From NCBI GenBank assembly GCA_033283385.1, contig JAWMQQ010000005.1, positions 62,001 to 126,000 of the forward strand: a DNA stretch of 64,000 bases, in the 5' to 3' direction. Origin of the DNA: Mangrovimicrobium sp033283385. Lineage in GTDB: Bacteria > Pseudomonadota > Gammaproteobacteria > Pseudomonadales > Halieaceae. The notes beneath the pieces were generated by a model. That model was given only the letters and a program-made list of their open reading frames with translations. It did no database searches and was not told where the DNA came from. Position numbers and translations under genes: made by a program. The stretch's first letter is position 1; the number at the start of each line of letters is the position of its first letter. Below, piece after piece: positions 37,401 through 44,675 of this stretch.

Positions 37401-37950
37401 CACCGTGAGCGGCAAGTACATCGTCCTCAGCGGCAACGCCGACGATTCACTCGACTGGACCGACGGCTGGCAGGGTCGCCTGCAGTACGTGCACATCGTG
37501 CAGGCATCTGACGCCGGTGACCACGGTATCGAGGCGGACAATCGCGAAGGCGGCGAGAACAACATGCCGCGCTCCATGCCGCAGATTGCCAACATGACCA
37601 TCGTGGGCAACACCGACTCGGCTGGCATCCTGCTGCGCCGCGGTACCGGGGCGAACATCTGGAACTCCGTAGTGACCGACATCGCCAGCTGTATCAAGGT
37701 GGATGGCGACGTATCGCTCGGCCTGCTGGGTGACCTGATCAACATCGAGAGCACCTCCTTCGACTGCCCGACCATCGTCGAAGATGGCAACGCGACCACC
37801 CAGTCCTACCTGGACGGTGCGGTCAACGTCTCCCAGGATGGCAGCACCGTGCCCGCTGCGACCCTGCCCGCTGACGGCTTCTTCGAGCAGACCGACGTGG
37901 TCGGCTCGGACTTCGACAGCTGGAAAGGCAACTGGACCTTCGGTCAGTAA
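34432..37950 (+). CDS. Large secreted three-repeat protein, probable beta-helix
   Basis: The 1172-residue protein has a clean signal peptide (SAVTASILALGATASQA). It consists of three ~390-residue repeats (residues ~25-375, 376-783, 784-1172). Each carries DFLVI..G, WGG.VLNG.APINDCPAG, GTDACTKEGEANSG, AGSNVDPENQLNGI, VHNNLDDG, GNADDSLDWTDGW and EADNREG blocks. Regular short hydrophobic strands with Gly/Asn turns suggest a right-handed beta-helix. Conserved Asp/Asn clusters could bind metal or a ligand. I know no function for the family. It sits between a lipoprotein and a TonB receptor in one run of genes. Confidence 0.85.
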   Translation: MNRSKLYSAVTASILALGATASQAQTCTLELAPGATMVGSSSEDFLVIEQGCRIDAQGTADQPIDFTAEQAVMGTVGANERGLWGGVVLNGRAPINDCPAGATGGTDACTKEGEANSGLFGGSDPNDDSGILTYVRVSYAGSNVDPENQLNGIAFQGVGSGTVVDYVQVHNNLDDGMEFFGGNVNIKHVVLTGNADDSLDWTDGWQGSVQYLYLEQTDTGDNLIEADNREGDENVLPRSIPSISNMSGFGLAGENGLRLRRGTGIHLTNSIVQDSGTCVQVEGASRDLLGSDLTIEGTSFDCAEMHKGDDDGAVKMYLDSAPEVSQSGGSVNPVTPVGGFFEAADFVGAIGPDNWTAGWTLPGTVSHSTANPGMGCPAGTTEAASELNGMTVCDLTGTLTSNLTLSSGRIYRLNGKVVVGGDNTDSAVLTVQAGVTVIGGTSTDFLVVSRGSQLMVNGTRNAPVTFTSQSDLEGNVDPVNSRGEWGGIVLNGNAPINDCPAGAAGGTDACTKEGEANSGIFGGSDPADSSGSLKYLVVKYAGSNVDPENQLNGIGFQGVGSGTTVDYVQVHNNLDDGMEFFGGNVHISHIVLTGNADDSLDWTDGWRGGAQYVLVNQASDAGDNGIEADNREGGENNTPRSMPLISNMSIIGNPAERGVLFRRGTGVGFYNSLVTGSATCIKVDGDVSTGLLGTDLNIGGVIFDCPTAIDGDEPELLAYLNGQGNVSLDGSAVPSMDVTGMGALQPVDYVGAFGDGETDSDNWASGWTFGTLNTGLGDAPVAGCPAGTTEGAMIAGKPSCILSGTYTTDLTLNTSNYFVLDGKVVIGGDNTNSAILTLPAGTTIVGDNDTDFLVISRGSQIVANGSDSAPVTLTAIQDVEGQSGLENARGLWGGLVLNGNAPINDCPAGADGGTDACTKEGEANSGIFGGSNPDDSSGKLHYVVVKYAGSNVDPENQLNGIAFQGVGAGTQFDHVQVHNNLDDGFEFFGGTVSGKYIVLSGNADDSLDWTDGWQGRLQYVHIVQASDAGDHGIEADNREGGENNMPRSMPQIANMTIVGNTDSAGILLRRGTGANIWNSVVTDIASCIKVDGDVSLGLLGDLINIESTSFDCPTIVEDGNATTQSYLDGAVNVSQDGSTVPAATLPADGFFEQTDVVGSDFDSWKGNWTFGQ
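34504..35556 (+). repeat. Protein-level tandem repeat unit 1 of 3
   Basis: This unit follows the signal peptide and lacks the CPAGTTE... header found at the start of units 2 and 3. The core blocks are almost identical in all units. The missing header has a counterpart at the end of the upstream lipoprotein. Confidence 0.8.
35557..36780 (+). repeat. Protein-level tandem repeat unit 2 of 3
   Basis: It begins CPAGTTEAASELNGMTVC and runs 408 residues. DNA identity with units 1 and 3 is high over the central core, so recent duplication or ongoing conversion is likely. Confidence 0.85.
36781..37947 (+). repeat. Protein-level tandem repeat unit 3 of 3
   Basis: It begins CPAGTTEGAMIAGKPSC and ends with the protein. 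It matches unit 2 in block order. Confidence 0.85.
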
Positions 37951-37965
37951 GCGAGAGTGCACTAC

Positions 37966-40602
37966 ATGAAACGCAACCAACTAACGATTGCTGTCCTGGC
38001 AGCGCTGGCGGGTCTTCCCGCCGGCGCCCAGGCCCAGCAGGCGGACCAGCCCGCAGCTCCTGCGGCGCCGCAGATGGAAGAGGTGTTCGTGACCGGGCAG
38101 TTTATCCCGGACGAAAAGCGCGACACCTCGGAGATCTCCAACGTGGTGGGCGAGGAGGACATGAATATCGTCCCCGAGACCAACGTCGGCGCGACGCTGT
38201 CACGGGTTGCCGGCCTCAGCCTGGTGGGTGGCAAATACGTCTACGTGCGGGGCCTGGGGGAACGCTACTCCAACACCCTGCTCAACCTCTCGCACATCTC
38301 CAGCCCGGTACCGTTCCAGAAAACCGTACCGCTGGACATCGTGCCGAACAACATCGTGAAAAGCCTGCTGGTGCAGAAGACCTACTCCGCGCAGTACCCC
38401 GGTGACTTCTCCGGCGGCGTGGTGGATATCCGCACCAAGACGATTCCCGATGAAGACTACCTTACGATGAAGCTGCAGGTGGGCGCCAACTCCGAGAGCA
38501 CCTGGGGCGACGGCATCTACTACAAGGGCGGCAAGAACGACAACTGGGGCTGGGACGACGGCACGCGCAAGATTCCGCGCAACGTCAACAAGCTCACCAG
38601 CCAGGAGTTCGAGGATACGCCGTATCCTGAGAAGGCCAACCTGGGCGCCAGCTTCTACAACAAGTGGGACATCTACGAGCACGACGTCAAGCCGATCTAC
38701 AACGGCGAGGCGGAGCTGGGCAAGCGCTTCGACTTCGACAACGGCATGGCGCTGGGCATACTGGGCAACGTGAAGTACACCAATGCCTGGATCAACACGA
38801 TCAAGGACCTGAAGCGTTACGAGTTCACCGGTGTCGACGGCAACGCCAACCAGACCGTGGACTACACCCGCTGGATCACCACCCAGCAGGTCAACCTCAG
38901 CGGGTTCCTGAATGTCGGCCTGGAGCTCAACCAGGACAACTCAATCTCCTTCACCGCCCTGGACCTGCGCCAGTCCGAGGACGAAGTGCAGCAGGACCGC
39001 GGTCTTTCCAGTGAGGACAACGTCGCGGACGGCACGCCGATCGAGAGCTACCGCCTGCAGTGGACGGAGAACGAGATCCAGTCCTTCCAGCTCGGCGGCG
39101 AGCACTACTTCAGCGGCCTCAACGACATGCGCTTTACCTGGCGCCTGATGGACGGCAGCGGCTCGCGCAAGGCGCCGGATACGCGGACGTACACCTACTT
39201 CGAGAATCGCGACGGCTACCAGGAACTGTTCGACACCAACGTGCAGGTGGACCTGCGCGACGTGTTCCAGTCCCCGGACCGCAACTACAGCGAGCTGAAC
39301 GACGACATCTCCGAGTACGGCTTTGACCTCGAACTGCCGGTGAACTTCCTCGACACTACCCTGCGCGCCGGTTACTCGACCTACGAGCGCACCCGGGAGA
39401 GTGAGGATCGCCTGTTCCGCTTCGCCGTGAAGAGCGGCGCGCCGTCCTACGTTCGGCTCGAGACGCCCAGCCAGCTGTTCAGCAACGACAACTGGGCGAA
39501 TCTCTACCTCGACGTACGCGACTTCTCTGCCGGCCAGGCCAATACGTCGGGAATCTATCCCTTCGCGGAAGCCTCCGAGCAGATCGATGCCTACTACGCG
39601 TCGTTCGACTCGCAGATCCTGCCAACCGTGCGGCTGCAGTTCGGTGCGCGGGTCGAGAATACCGACCTCAAGGCGGATGCGTGGGGCGGCAATACGGACA
39701 AGGGCACCGACAACGCAGTCAAGCGCAATTATGACGATGTACTGCCCGCGGCCTCCGTCACCTGGGAATTCGTCGACAACATGCAGGTGCGCGCGGCGTG
39801 GTCGCAGACGGTCAACCGTCCCAGCCTGCTGGAAATCACCGGCTCCACCCTGCGCAACCCCGAGGACCAGAACCTCTACCGCGGCAACGTGTTCCTGGAA
39901 CCGGCCGATGTGGACAACTGGGACCTGCGCTGGGAGTGGTACTTCGGCGCCGCAGATGAAATGTCGATCGGCCTGTTCCACAAGGACTTCAAGGACCCGA
40001 TCGAGCTGGCCAAGATCCAGGCGCAGGGTGATATCTTCACCTGGTTCAACGCCGACGAGGCCAAGCTGGATGGCGTGGAGTTCGATGTGCGCAAGGACCT
40101 GCCGTTTGCCACCTGGTTCGACCTGAACCCGGCATTCGACGGTTTCCGCGTCTCGGCTAACCTGTCATACATCGATTCGAAAGTGACCCTGCTCGGATCG
40201 GGTGAAACCGCCGCGGATGTACCGCTGACCGGCGGTCGCCAGATTGCGCCGCTGTACTCCAACGAGCGGCCCATGACCGGGCAGTCGGATACCCTGGCAA
40301 ACGTGCTGTTCTCCTACGAGGACCAGGGTACCGGGATCACCTCGTCCATCGCCTACAACTACACCAGCGAGAGGATCATCCTGGTCGGCGACAACAATGC
40401 CCCCGACATCGTCGAGGAGGGTCGCCACCGCGTGGACCTGCTGGTGAAGTACGGTTTCGAGATGATGAACCAGGAACTGGAGGTGGAAGCCAAGGCTGCC
40501 AACATCCTGGATTCGGAAATCAAGTGGACCCAGGGCGGGCGCATGTACGAGCGTTGGGATCCGGGTATTACCTACAGTATCGGCCTGCGGGCGAGGTTCT
40601 GA
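37966..40602 (+). CDS. TonB-dependent outer-membrane receptor, partner of the repeat protein
   Basis: The 878-residue receptor has a signal peptide (AVLAALAGLPAGAQA), a TonB-box-like EEVFVTG, and a plug with YVYVRGLGERYSNTLLN and the segment VQKTYSAQYPGDFSGGVVDI. The long beta-barrel ends ITYSIGLRARF with the terminal aromatic residue. The RGLGERY plug type belongs to a receptor group whose ligands are mostly unknown. I use the ATG at 37966 rather than a GTG nine bases upstream. It follows the repeat-protein gene by 15 bp, so the two are co-expressed. An intrinsic terminator follows. Confidence 0.92.
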   Translation: MKRNQLTIAVLAALAGLPAGAQAQQADQPAAPAAPQMEEVFVTGQFIPDEKRDTSEISNVVGEEDMNIVPETNVGATLSRVAGLSLVGGKYVYVRGLGERYSNTLLNLSHISSPVPFQKTVPLDIVPNNIVKSLLVQKTYSAQYPGDFSGGVVDIRTKTIPDEDYLTMKLQVGANSESTWGDGIYYKGGKNDNWGWDDGTRKIPRNVNKLTSQEFEDTPYPEKANLGASFYNKWDIYEHDVKPIYNGEAELGKRFDFDNGMALGILGNVKYTNAWINTIKDLKRYEFTGVDGNANQTVDYTRWITTQQVNLSGFLNVGLELNQDNSISFTALDLRQSEDEVQQDRGLSSEDNVADGTPIESYRLQWTENEIQSFQLGGEHYFSGLNDMRFTWRLMDGSGSRKAPDTRTYTYFENRDGYQELFDTNVQVDLRDVFQSPDRNYSELNDDISEYGFDLELPVNFLDTTLRAGYSTYERTRESEDRLFRFAVKSGAPSYVRLETPSQLFSNDNWANLYLDVRDFSAGQANTSGIYPFAEASEQIDAYYASFDSQILPTVRLQFGARVENTDLKADAWGGNTDKGTDNAVKRNYDDVLPAASVTWEFVDNMQVRAAWSQTVNRPSLLEITGSTLRNPEDQNLYRGNVFLEPADVDNWDLRWEWYFGAADEMSIGLFHKDFKDPIELAKIQAQGDIFTWFNADEAKLDGVEFDVRKDLPFATWFDLNPAFDGFRVSANLSYIDSKVTLLGSGETAADVPLTGGRQIAPLYSNERPMTGQSDTLANVLFSYEDQGTGITSSIAYNYTSERIILVGDNNAPDIVEEGRHRVDLLVKYGFEMMNQELEVEAKAANILDSEIKWTQGGRMYERWDPGITYSIGLRARF

Positions 40603-40628
40603 ATCCGGAATCCAGGTTCCAGATGACT

Positions 40629-40657
40629 CAAGGGGTGCAACTGCACCCCTTTTTTTC
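40629..40657 (+). terminator. Intrinsic terminator after the receptor gene
   Basis: AGGGGTGCA and TGCACCCCT form a 9-bp stem, followed by seven Ts. It closes the lipoprotein/repeat-protein/receptor operon; an A tract is absent on the other side, so it works mainly in the plus direction. Confidence 0.9.
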
Positions 40658-40666
40658 GGCTGGCGA

Positions 40667-40996
40667 TCAGGCGCCGACGCTGATCAGCTTGGTCTGGGAC
40701 TCGCCCTTGCCGTCTTCCTGGTAGCGGTAGCGAACGGTGCTGCCGGAGGGGGCTTTCTCGAGGCGGGTGTCGGCGGGCAGCTTGAACTGCAGTTTCTCGT
40801 CGTGGCGCACGCGGCACTTGGAGTCCTCGCTGTACTTTTCCATGGAGTGGAACTGTACATTGGTGGACTGGTCATCGCCCTGGCCGGACTTGTATACGGT
40901 ACCTTCGAGCACACAGTCGCGGGCCGGGCCGGCCTGTGCACTGGCTGCCGCCGCCACGATGGCGATGGCGGAAAATGCGATTGCAAACTTGTTCAT
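40667..40996 (-). CDS. Small periplasmic protein of unknown function
   Basis: The 109-residue product has a signal peptide (IAFSAIAIVAAAASAQA), a charged mature domain and two Cys (DCVLEG, SKCRVRH) that could form a disulfide. AAGGAGGT lies seven bases before the ATG, a strong ribosome binding site. It is convergent with the receptor operon. No family is recognised. Confidence 0.75.
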   Translation of the reverse strand: MNKFAIAFSAIAIVAAAASAQAGPARDCVLEGTVYKSGQGDDQSTNVQFHSMEKYSEDSKCRVRHDEKLQFKLPADTRLEKAPSGSTVRYRYQEDGKGESQTKLISVGA

Positions 40997-41155
40997 GGTT
41001 TTACCTCCTTGCGCCGGGGGGGGGGTGGACCTGGGGTCTCTTGCCCGGTTTGCGGTATCGGCCGCAATGTTCATCTAGCTGTCATATTTATGTAGTATTC
41101 GCCTGCTAGGCGACTGGTATGAAGGATACGCATAAACCGTGGCCGGCATCTATCA

Positions 41156-41195
41156 TTGTCATAAAAAATTCATATTACATAAATAATTATGTCAT
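41156..41195 (+). promoter_or_regulatory. PhoB-box-like array without a clear promoter
   Basis: Half sites TTGTCAT, AATTCAT, CATAAAT and ATGTCAT start at 41156, 41167, 41178 and 41189, exactly 11 bp apart. The first and last match CTGTCAT in six of seven bases, the inner two poorly. It lies in the 349-bp gene-free, AT-rich region 40997-41345. No -10 is evident at the expected distance. Confidence 0.35.
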
Positions 41196-41239
41196 TCAGG
41201 TCACACTCCGCCTGAACAGCCCGACCGGGCCCGCCGGGC

Positions 41240-41284
41240 CTGTCAAATAACAGTCATATTAATGTAACGATTACCGGGTAGATT
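41240..41284 (+). promoter_or_regulatory. Candidate PhoB-activated promoter of a small periplasmic protein gene
   Basis: Three half sites, CTGTCAA, CAGTCAT and ATGTAAC, start at 41240, 41251 and 41262, 11 bp apart with AT-rich 4-bp spacers. They match the Pho half site in 6, 6 and 5 of 7 bases. Ten bases downstream is the -10-like TAGATT (41279). The geometry is the same as at 33907. The gene starts at 41346. Confidence 0.55.
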
Positions 41285-41345
41285 CCGCCCAATGGTCGAT
41301 TGCGGCCGTGTTTCTTCCCACTTTCAATCTGGAAATCTGATCGTT

Positions 41346-41702
41346 ATGCGCAAGTCGCTGTTGCTCGCCGGAATGTTGTCGATGTCTGCCTCACTGCCGG
41401 CGGCTGCACTGTCCCTGGCGCCGAAGGAATTCGCCGCCTCGCGGCAACTGGCCTGCGTACTGGCCGAGCAATCGCTGGGTTACCTGGATGAAACCGAGTA
41501 TGGCGCGCGCACCCACGATGTGCTGGACGGCTTCGACGACAGCGAGCGCGACAACATCCTGGCCAAGGCGATCGGCTACGTGGATGGGTTGATGTTCGAG
41601 ATCGAGGATGAGTCCGCCGAGGTCAACGACCGCCTGCAGCAGTTCGTGGCCAGCCGCAACTGTGCGGACAGCGGGTACCAGAAGGCAACCCTGCACCTTT
41701 AA
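41346..41702 (+). CDS. Small periplasmic protein downstream of a Pho-box-like promoter
   Basis: The 118-residue product has a signal peptide (KSLLLAGMLSMSASLPAAA). The mature helical domain carries two Cys (RQLACVLAEQ, SRNCADS) and many acidic residues (FDDSERDN, EIEDESAEVND). No family is recognised. It stands alone on the plus strand. If the upstream box is functional, it is phosphate-regulated. Confidence 0.7.
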   Translation: MRKSLLLAGMLSMSASLPAAALSLAPKEFAASRQLACVLAEQSLGYLDETEYGARTHDVLDGFDDSERDNILAKAIGYVDGLMFEIEDESAEVNDRLQQFVASRNCADSGYQKATLHL

Positions 41703-41767
41703 CTCCCGCTAGATGCAGGAGTATCGGCGGGCCGCTACCGGGCCGGCGCCGGGTACTCGCGTACCGG

Positions 41768-42187
41768 CTACTGATCTGAGCCGGAATGCATTTCCATCAT
41801 CATGCCCATGTGATCGCGCATCTGGTTCATCTGCTGTTGCTGCGCATCGCTCATCATGCCGTTGGGCATCATGCCGTCGCCCATCATGCCTGACATCTGC
41901 TTCATCATGCCCGACATCTGCAGCATCTGATCCATCATCTGGCGGCGGGTGCCATCGCTCATGCCGCCCTGGGACATCTGGCCCGACATGCGCATCATCT
42001 GGCTGCCCATGTGGTGCATCATCCCCGACATCTGCATCATGCCGGACTGGTTGTGCATTCCACTCTTGTCGCCGTGCATCATGCCGTTACTGCCCATGCC
42101 GCCCTGGCCCATCTGGGCTGCGGCGGGCAGGGCGGCTACCAGGGCCAGTGCCATCGCGATGCCGGTGACTGTTCGCTGAAAGTTCAT
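41768..42187 (-). CDS. Methionine-rich periplasmic protein, possible copper binder
   Basis: After a 24-residue signal peptide, about 36 of the 115 mature residues are Met, mostly in MM, MXM and GMM patterns with scattered His (SGMMQMSGMMHHMGSQMM). Met-rich periplasmic proteins such as CopC/PcoE/CueP-linked species bind Cu(I). No other copper gene is next to it. GGAGGAAAG precedes the ATG. The low complexity makes homology searches unreliable; the signal peptide and ribosome binding site support a real gene. Confidence 0.75.
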   Translation of the reverse strand: MNFQRTVTGIAMALALVAALPAAAQMGQGGMGSNGMMHGDKSGMHNQSGMMQMSGMMHHMGSQMMRMSGQMSQGGMSDGTRRQMMDQMLQMSGMMKQMSGMMGDGMMPNGMMSDAQQQQMNQMRDHMGMMMEMHSGSDQ

Positions 42188-42304
42188 GCTGCTTTCCTCC
42201 GGGAACCTGGAAAACCTCCCCGGTGACCGGGGGCGCCGGTTTGACAGTTCCGGGAGCGGCCAGTTCAGCCGGCGGGAGGCTACCCGCCGGGGCGGGACAA
42301 GGGG

Positions 42305-42967
42305 TCAGCGCTTCTTGCGGGGCTGCGGAGTGCAGACGGCGCGGAAACCGGCTGCGGTGAAGGGGATCATCCGGTCGAAGGCCGCGCCGAGGTCGCTGGA
42401 ATCGCAGGCGCCGCGGGAGAGCTTGTCGATGCGGCCGGTCCTGGCCAGAGCGAGGGTGAGCGAGCCGGAGAGGTTCTGGTAACACCAGAAGATATCCTCG
42501 TCGCTCGCCCCCGGCAGGGCCTTGCGCAGTGCGGCGATGAACTCCAGTACCAGCTTGTCGAACAGCTTCGACATCATCTTGGGGCCCCAGTAGGGGGAGT
42601 TGTTGATGTAGGCGACCAGCGCGAGATAGTTGGCCCAGCCGCTGTCGCCGTCGCGCTGGGCGATTTCCAGTGGTCGGGTGAACGCCTCCACGATCTGCTC
42701 CAGGCTCGGGCCAGCGGGCCCGGCAGCTTCCTGGTAGTCGCGCAGGGCCTGCAGGCGGGACTGGTTGAGTTCCAGGGCGCGGCGCTCGAAAACCGCCTTG
42801 AACAGGTCGAGTTTACGGCCGAAGTGGTAACTCGCCAGCGCGACATCCACGCCGGCACCGGTGGCGATCTGGCGCAGGGTCACGCCGTCGTAGCCGTGCA
42901 GTGCGAACAGTTCCTCGGCGACGTCGAGGATGCGTTCGCTCTTAGGACTCGGGGCTTTCTTGCTCAT
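42305..42967 (-). CDS. TetR-family transcriptional regulator
   Basis: The 220-residue protein has a N-terminal helix-turn-helix (RILDVAEELFALHGYDGVTL, then RQIATGAGVDVALASYHFG) and a ligand domain with a TetR_C-like end. It is divergent from the symporter gene. A TTCAAC-GCTT-GTTGAA palindrome lies 47 bp upstream of its start, next to the -10-like GATAAT on its own strand, so it probably represses itself. The same palindrome recurs twice before the receptor gene. The inducer is unknown, likely an acid or acyl-CoA of the pathway. Confidence 0.9.
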   Translation of the reverse strand: MSKKAPSPKSERILDVAEELFALHGYDGVTLRQIATGAGVDVALASYHFGRKLDLFKAVFERRALELNQSRLQALRDYQEAAGPAGPSLEQIVEAFTRPLEIAQRDGDSGWANYLALVAYINNSPYWGPKMMSKLFDKLVLEFIAALRKALPGASDEDIFWCYQNLSGSLTLALARTGRIDKLSRGACDSSDLGAAFDRMIPFTAAGFRAVCTPQPRKKR

Positions 42968-43013
42968 CTTCTCTCGCGCAGGCAGGGCGTGAAAAGATTA
43001 TCACAGTTGCAAA

Positions 43014-43029
43014 TTCAACGCTTGTTGAA
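43014..43029. promoter_or_regulatory. TetR operator 1 in the divergent promoter region
   Basis: The perfect inverted repeat TTCAAC-N4-GTTGAA (extended to ATTCAAC...GTTGAAT) lies between the TetR and symporter genes. It sits at the -35 position relative to GATAAT on the minus strand (42997-43002). Confidence 0.75.
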
Positions 43030-43073
43030 TATCCTTCCCGACACAATAACGATTTACAACCCGGAAGTGCGCC

Positions 43074-44519
43074 ATGACACCTGAGCTTTTCAAGTACCTC
43101 GTCGTCGGGGGCTACGCCCTGCTGGTCTACTGGTTGTCCTGGCGCGGCATGCGCCGCACCAGTTCGGTGGAAGGCTTTTCCATCGGCAACAAGGACATGA
43201 GTCCCTACCTGGTCGGCATCACGCTGGCCGCGTCCATCGCCTCGACCGCGACCTTCGTGATCAACCCGGGATTCGTCTATACCGACGGGCTGTCCGCCTA
43301 CCTGCACTATGGCGTGGCCGGATCCCTGGGAATCCTGACGGCGTTCCTCGTGCTCACCAGGGGTTTCCTGCGCCTCGGGGAAAAGAACGCGGCGTTGACC
43401 ATCCCGCAGTGGATCTACTACCGCTACAACCACCGCGGTTTCAGCCTGTTCTTTGCGTTCATCAACCTGCTGTCGATTACTTTCGTTGTACTGATTCTCG
43501 TCGGCTGCAGCCTGCTGGTGACCGGCCTGTTTCCCGTCGACCAGAAAACCGCCCTTGTGCTGGTGCTGGTCTTCGTCTTCTCCTATGTGCTGATGGGCGG
43601 TACCTACGCCCACGCCTACACCAATGCGCTGCAGGGCATCATGATGATGCTGGTGACGGCGGTGCTTTTCGTACAGGGGTGGAAGTATTTCCACGGTGAT
43701 TTCTTCGGCGCGCTAAGGTCAGTCGGCGCCGACTACGCCGCCCCGTTCAACCACAGCAGCCGGCTTTACTTCGACTTCTTCTCGGTATTCGTCAGCGGGT
43801 TCGTCGTCACCTTCGCCCTCATGCTGCAACCGCACATCCTGACCAAGGTGCTGTACCTGCGCAGCGAGAAGGACATCGGGCGATTTATCGGCACCACGGT
43901 CGTGGTGGGCACCCTGTTCACCCTGATGTTGATGATCGGCTTTTACGCGCGCCTGGCGGGGCTCGATGTCGGCTCCCAGGATGCGGTGGTGCGCGAGTAC
44001 CTGCTGCACGAGTTTGCGTCCTCGGCCTGGGGCGAATACGCCCTGGTGTTCGTATTCATCACCCTGCTGGCGGCGGGCATGAGTACGCTGGACGGCATAC
44101 TGGTCTCGCTTTCGGCGATGGTGGTCAACGATATCGTTCGCCCCCTGTCGGCGAATCGCGTGGACGGCCTGGTGCTGTCGCGCTGGGTGCTGGTGGGGGT
44201 CGGTCTGGTGGGTATCTGGATGGCCTGGAATCCTCCGCCGCTGATCGGCCTGTTCGCGCAGAAGGGTGTCTACGGACTCGCCGCGGCGTCGCTGGTGCCG
44301 GTGCTGTTCGGCGTACTGGTGCGCCGGCACATCCCGCTGTGGGTGGTAGTGGGTGCCGCGCTCACCGGATTGTTGCTGCACCTTGTGCTCAACCTGTTCA
44401 TGGGCGTCGAAAATCCGGCAGTTTCCGCGACCTGCGCCATCTTCGCGTCACTGGTTTTCGGCCTGTTCGGCCTGCTCCTGGGCCGCAAGGCGACACCGGG
44501 CAGTCACGCTGCTGCATAA
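43074..44519 (+). CDS. Sodium:solute symporter (SSS family)
   Basis: The 481-residue membrane protein has about 13 hydrophobic segments. SSS features include GFSIGNKDMSPYLVGITLAA, an early SIASTATFVINPG (the sodium-site region) and the later AAGMSTLDGILVSLSAMVVN. The family carries sodium-coupled sugars, amino acids, carboxylates and vitamins; the ligand is not predictable. It is controlled with TetR and the receptor downstream, which suggests uptake of the same compound or its breakdown product across the inner membrane. Confidence 0.93.
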   Translation: MTPELFKYLVVGGYALLVYWLSWRGMRRTSSVEGFSIGNKDMSPYLVGITLAASIASTATFVINPGFVYTDGLSAYLHYGVAGSLGILTAFLVLTRGFLRLGEKNAALTIPQWIYYRYNHRGFSLFFAFINLLSITFVVLILVGCSLLVTGLFPVDQKTALVLVLVFVFSYVLMGGTYAHAYTNALQGIMMMLVTAVLFVQGWKYFHGDFFGALRSVGADYAAPFNHSSRLYFDFFSVFVSGFVVTFALMLQPHILTKVLYLRSEKDIGRFIGTTVVVGTLFTLMLMIGFYARLAGLDVGSQDAVVREYLLHEFASSAWGEYALVFVFITLLAAGMSTLDGILVSLSAMVVNDIVRPLSANRVDGLVLSRWVLVGVGLVGIWMAWNPPPLIGLFAQKGVYGLAAASLVPVLFGVLVRRHIPLWVVVGAALTGLLLHLVLNLFMGVENPAVSATCAIFASLVFGLFGLLLGRKATPGSHAAA

Positions 44520-44534
44520 ATTGATCGCGTACGC

Positions 44535-44564
44535 TTGACATTTCAACAGTTGTTGAACTACCTT
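44535..44564 (+). promoter_or_regulatory. Receptor promoter with TetR operator 2 in its spacer
   Basis: A perfect -35 (TTGACA, 44535-44540) and a weaker -10 (TACCTT, 44559-44564) enclose an 18-bp spacer filled by the palindrome TTCAAC-AGTT-GTTGAA (44542-44557). Bound repressor would exclude RNA polymerase. Transcription runs into the receptor gene 110 bp downstream. Confidence 0.75.
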
Positions 44565-44572
44565 GTCGGAAA

Positions 44573-44588
44573 TTCAACATATGTTGAA
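44573..44588. promoter_or_regulatory. TetR operator 3
   Basis: A third copy, TTCAAC-ATAT-GTTGAA, starts 31 bp after operator 2, about three helical turns, so two TetR dimers could bind on the same face. It would lie just after the transcription start. Confidence 0.75.
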
Positions 44589-44675
44589 AAATAATTGAAT
44601 GGCCGGCGCGGGCGCGCCTGCTGATAACGCTAACAATCGCCAACACAATAACAAGCTTCACAAGAGGTTCTCACG

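Noticed and set aside
41079..41096. CTGTCAT-ATTT-ATGTAGT as another Pho box
   Set aside because: The first half is perfect, but the second matches in only four of seven bases, no -10 follows, and it points away from the gene it would serve.
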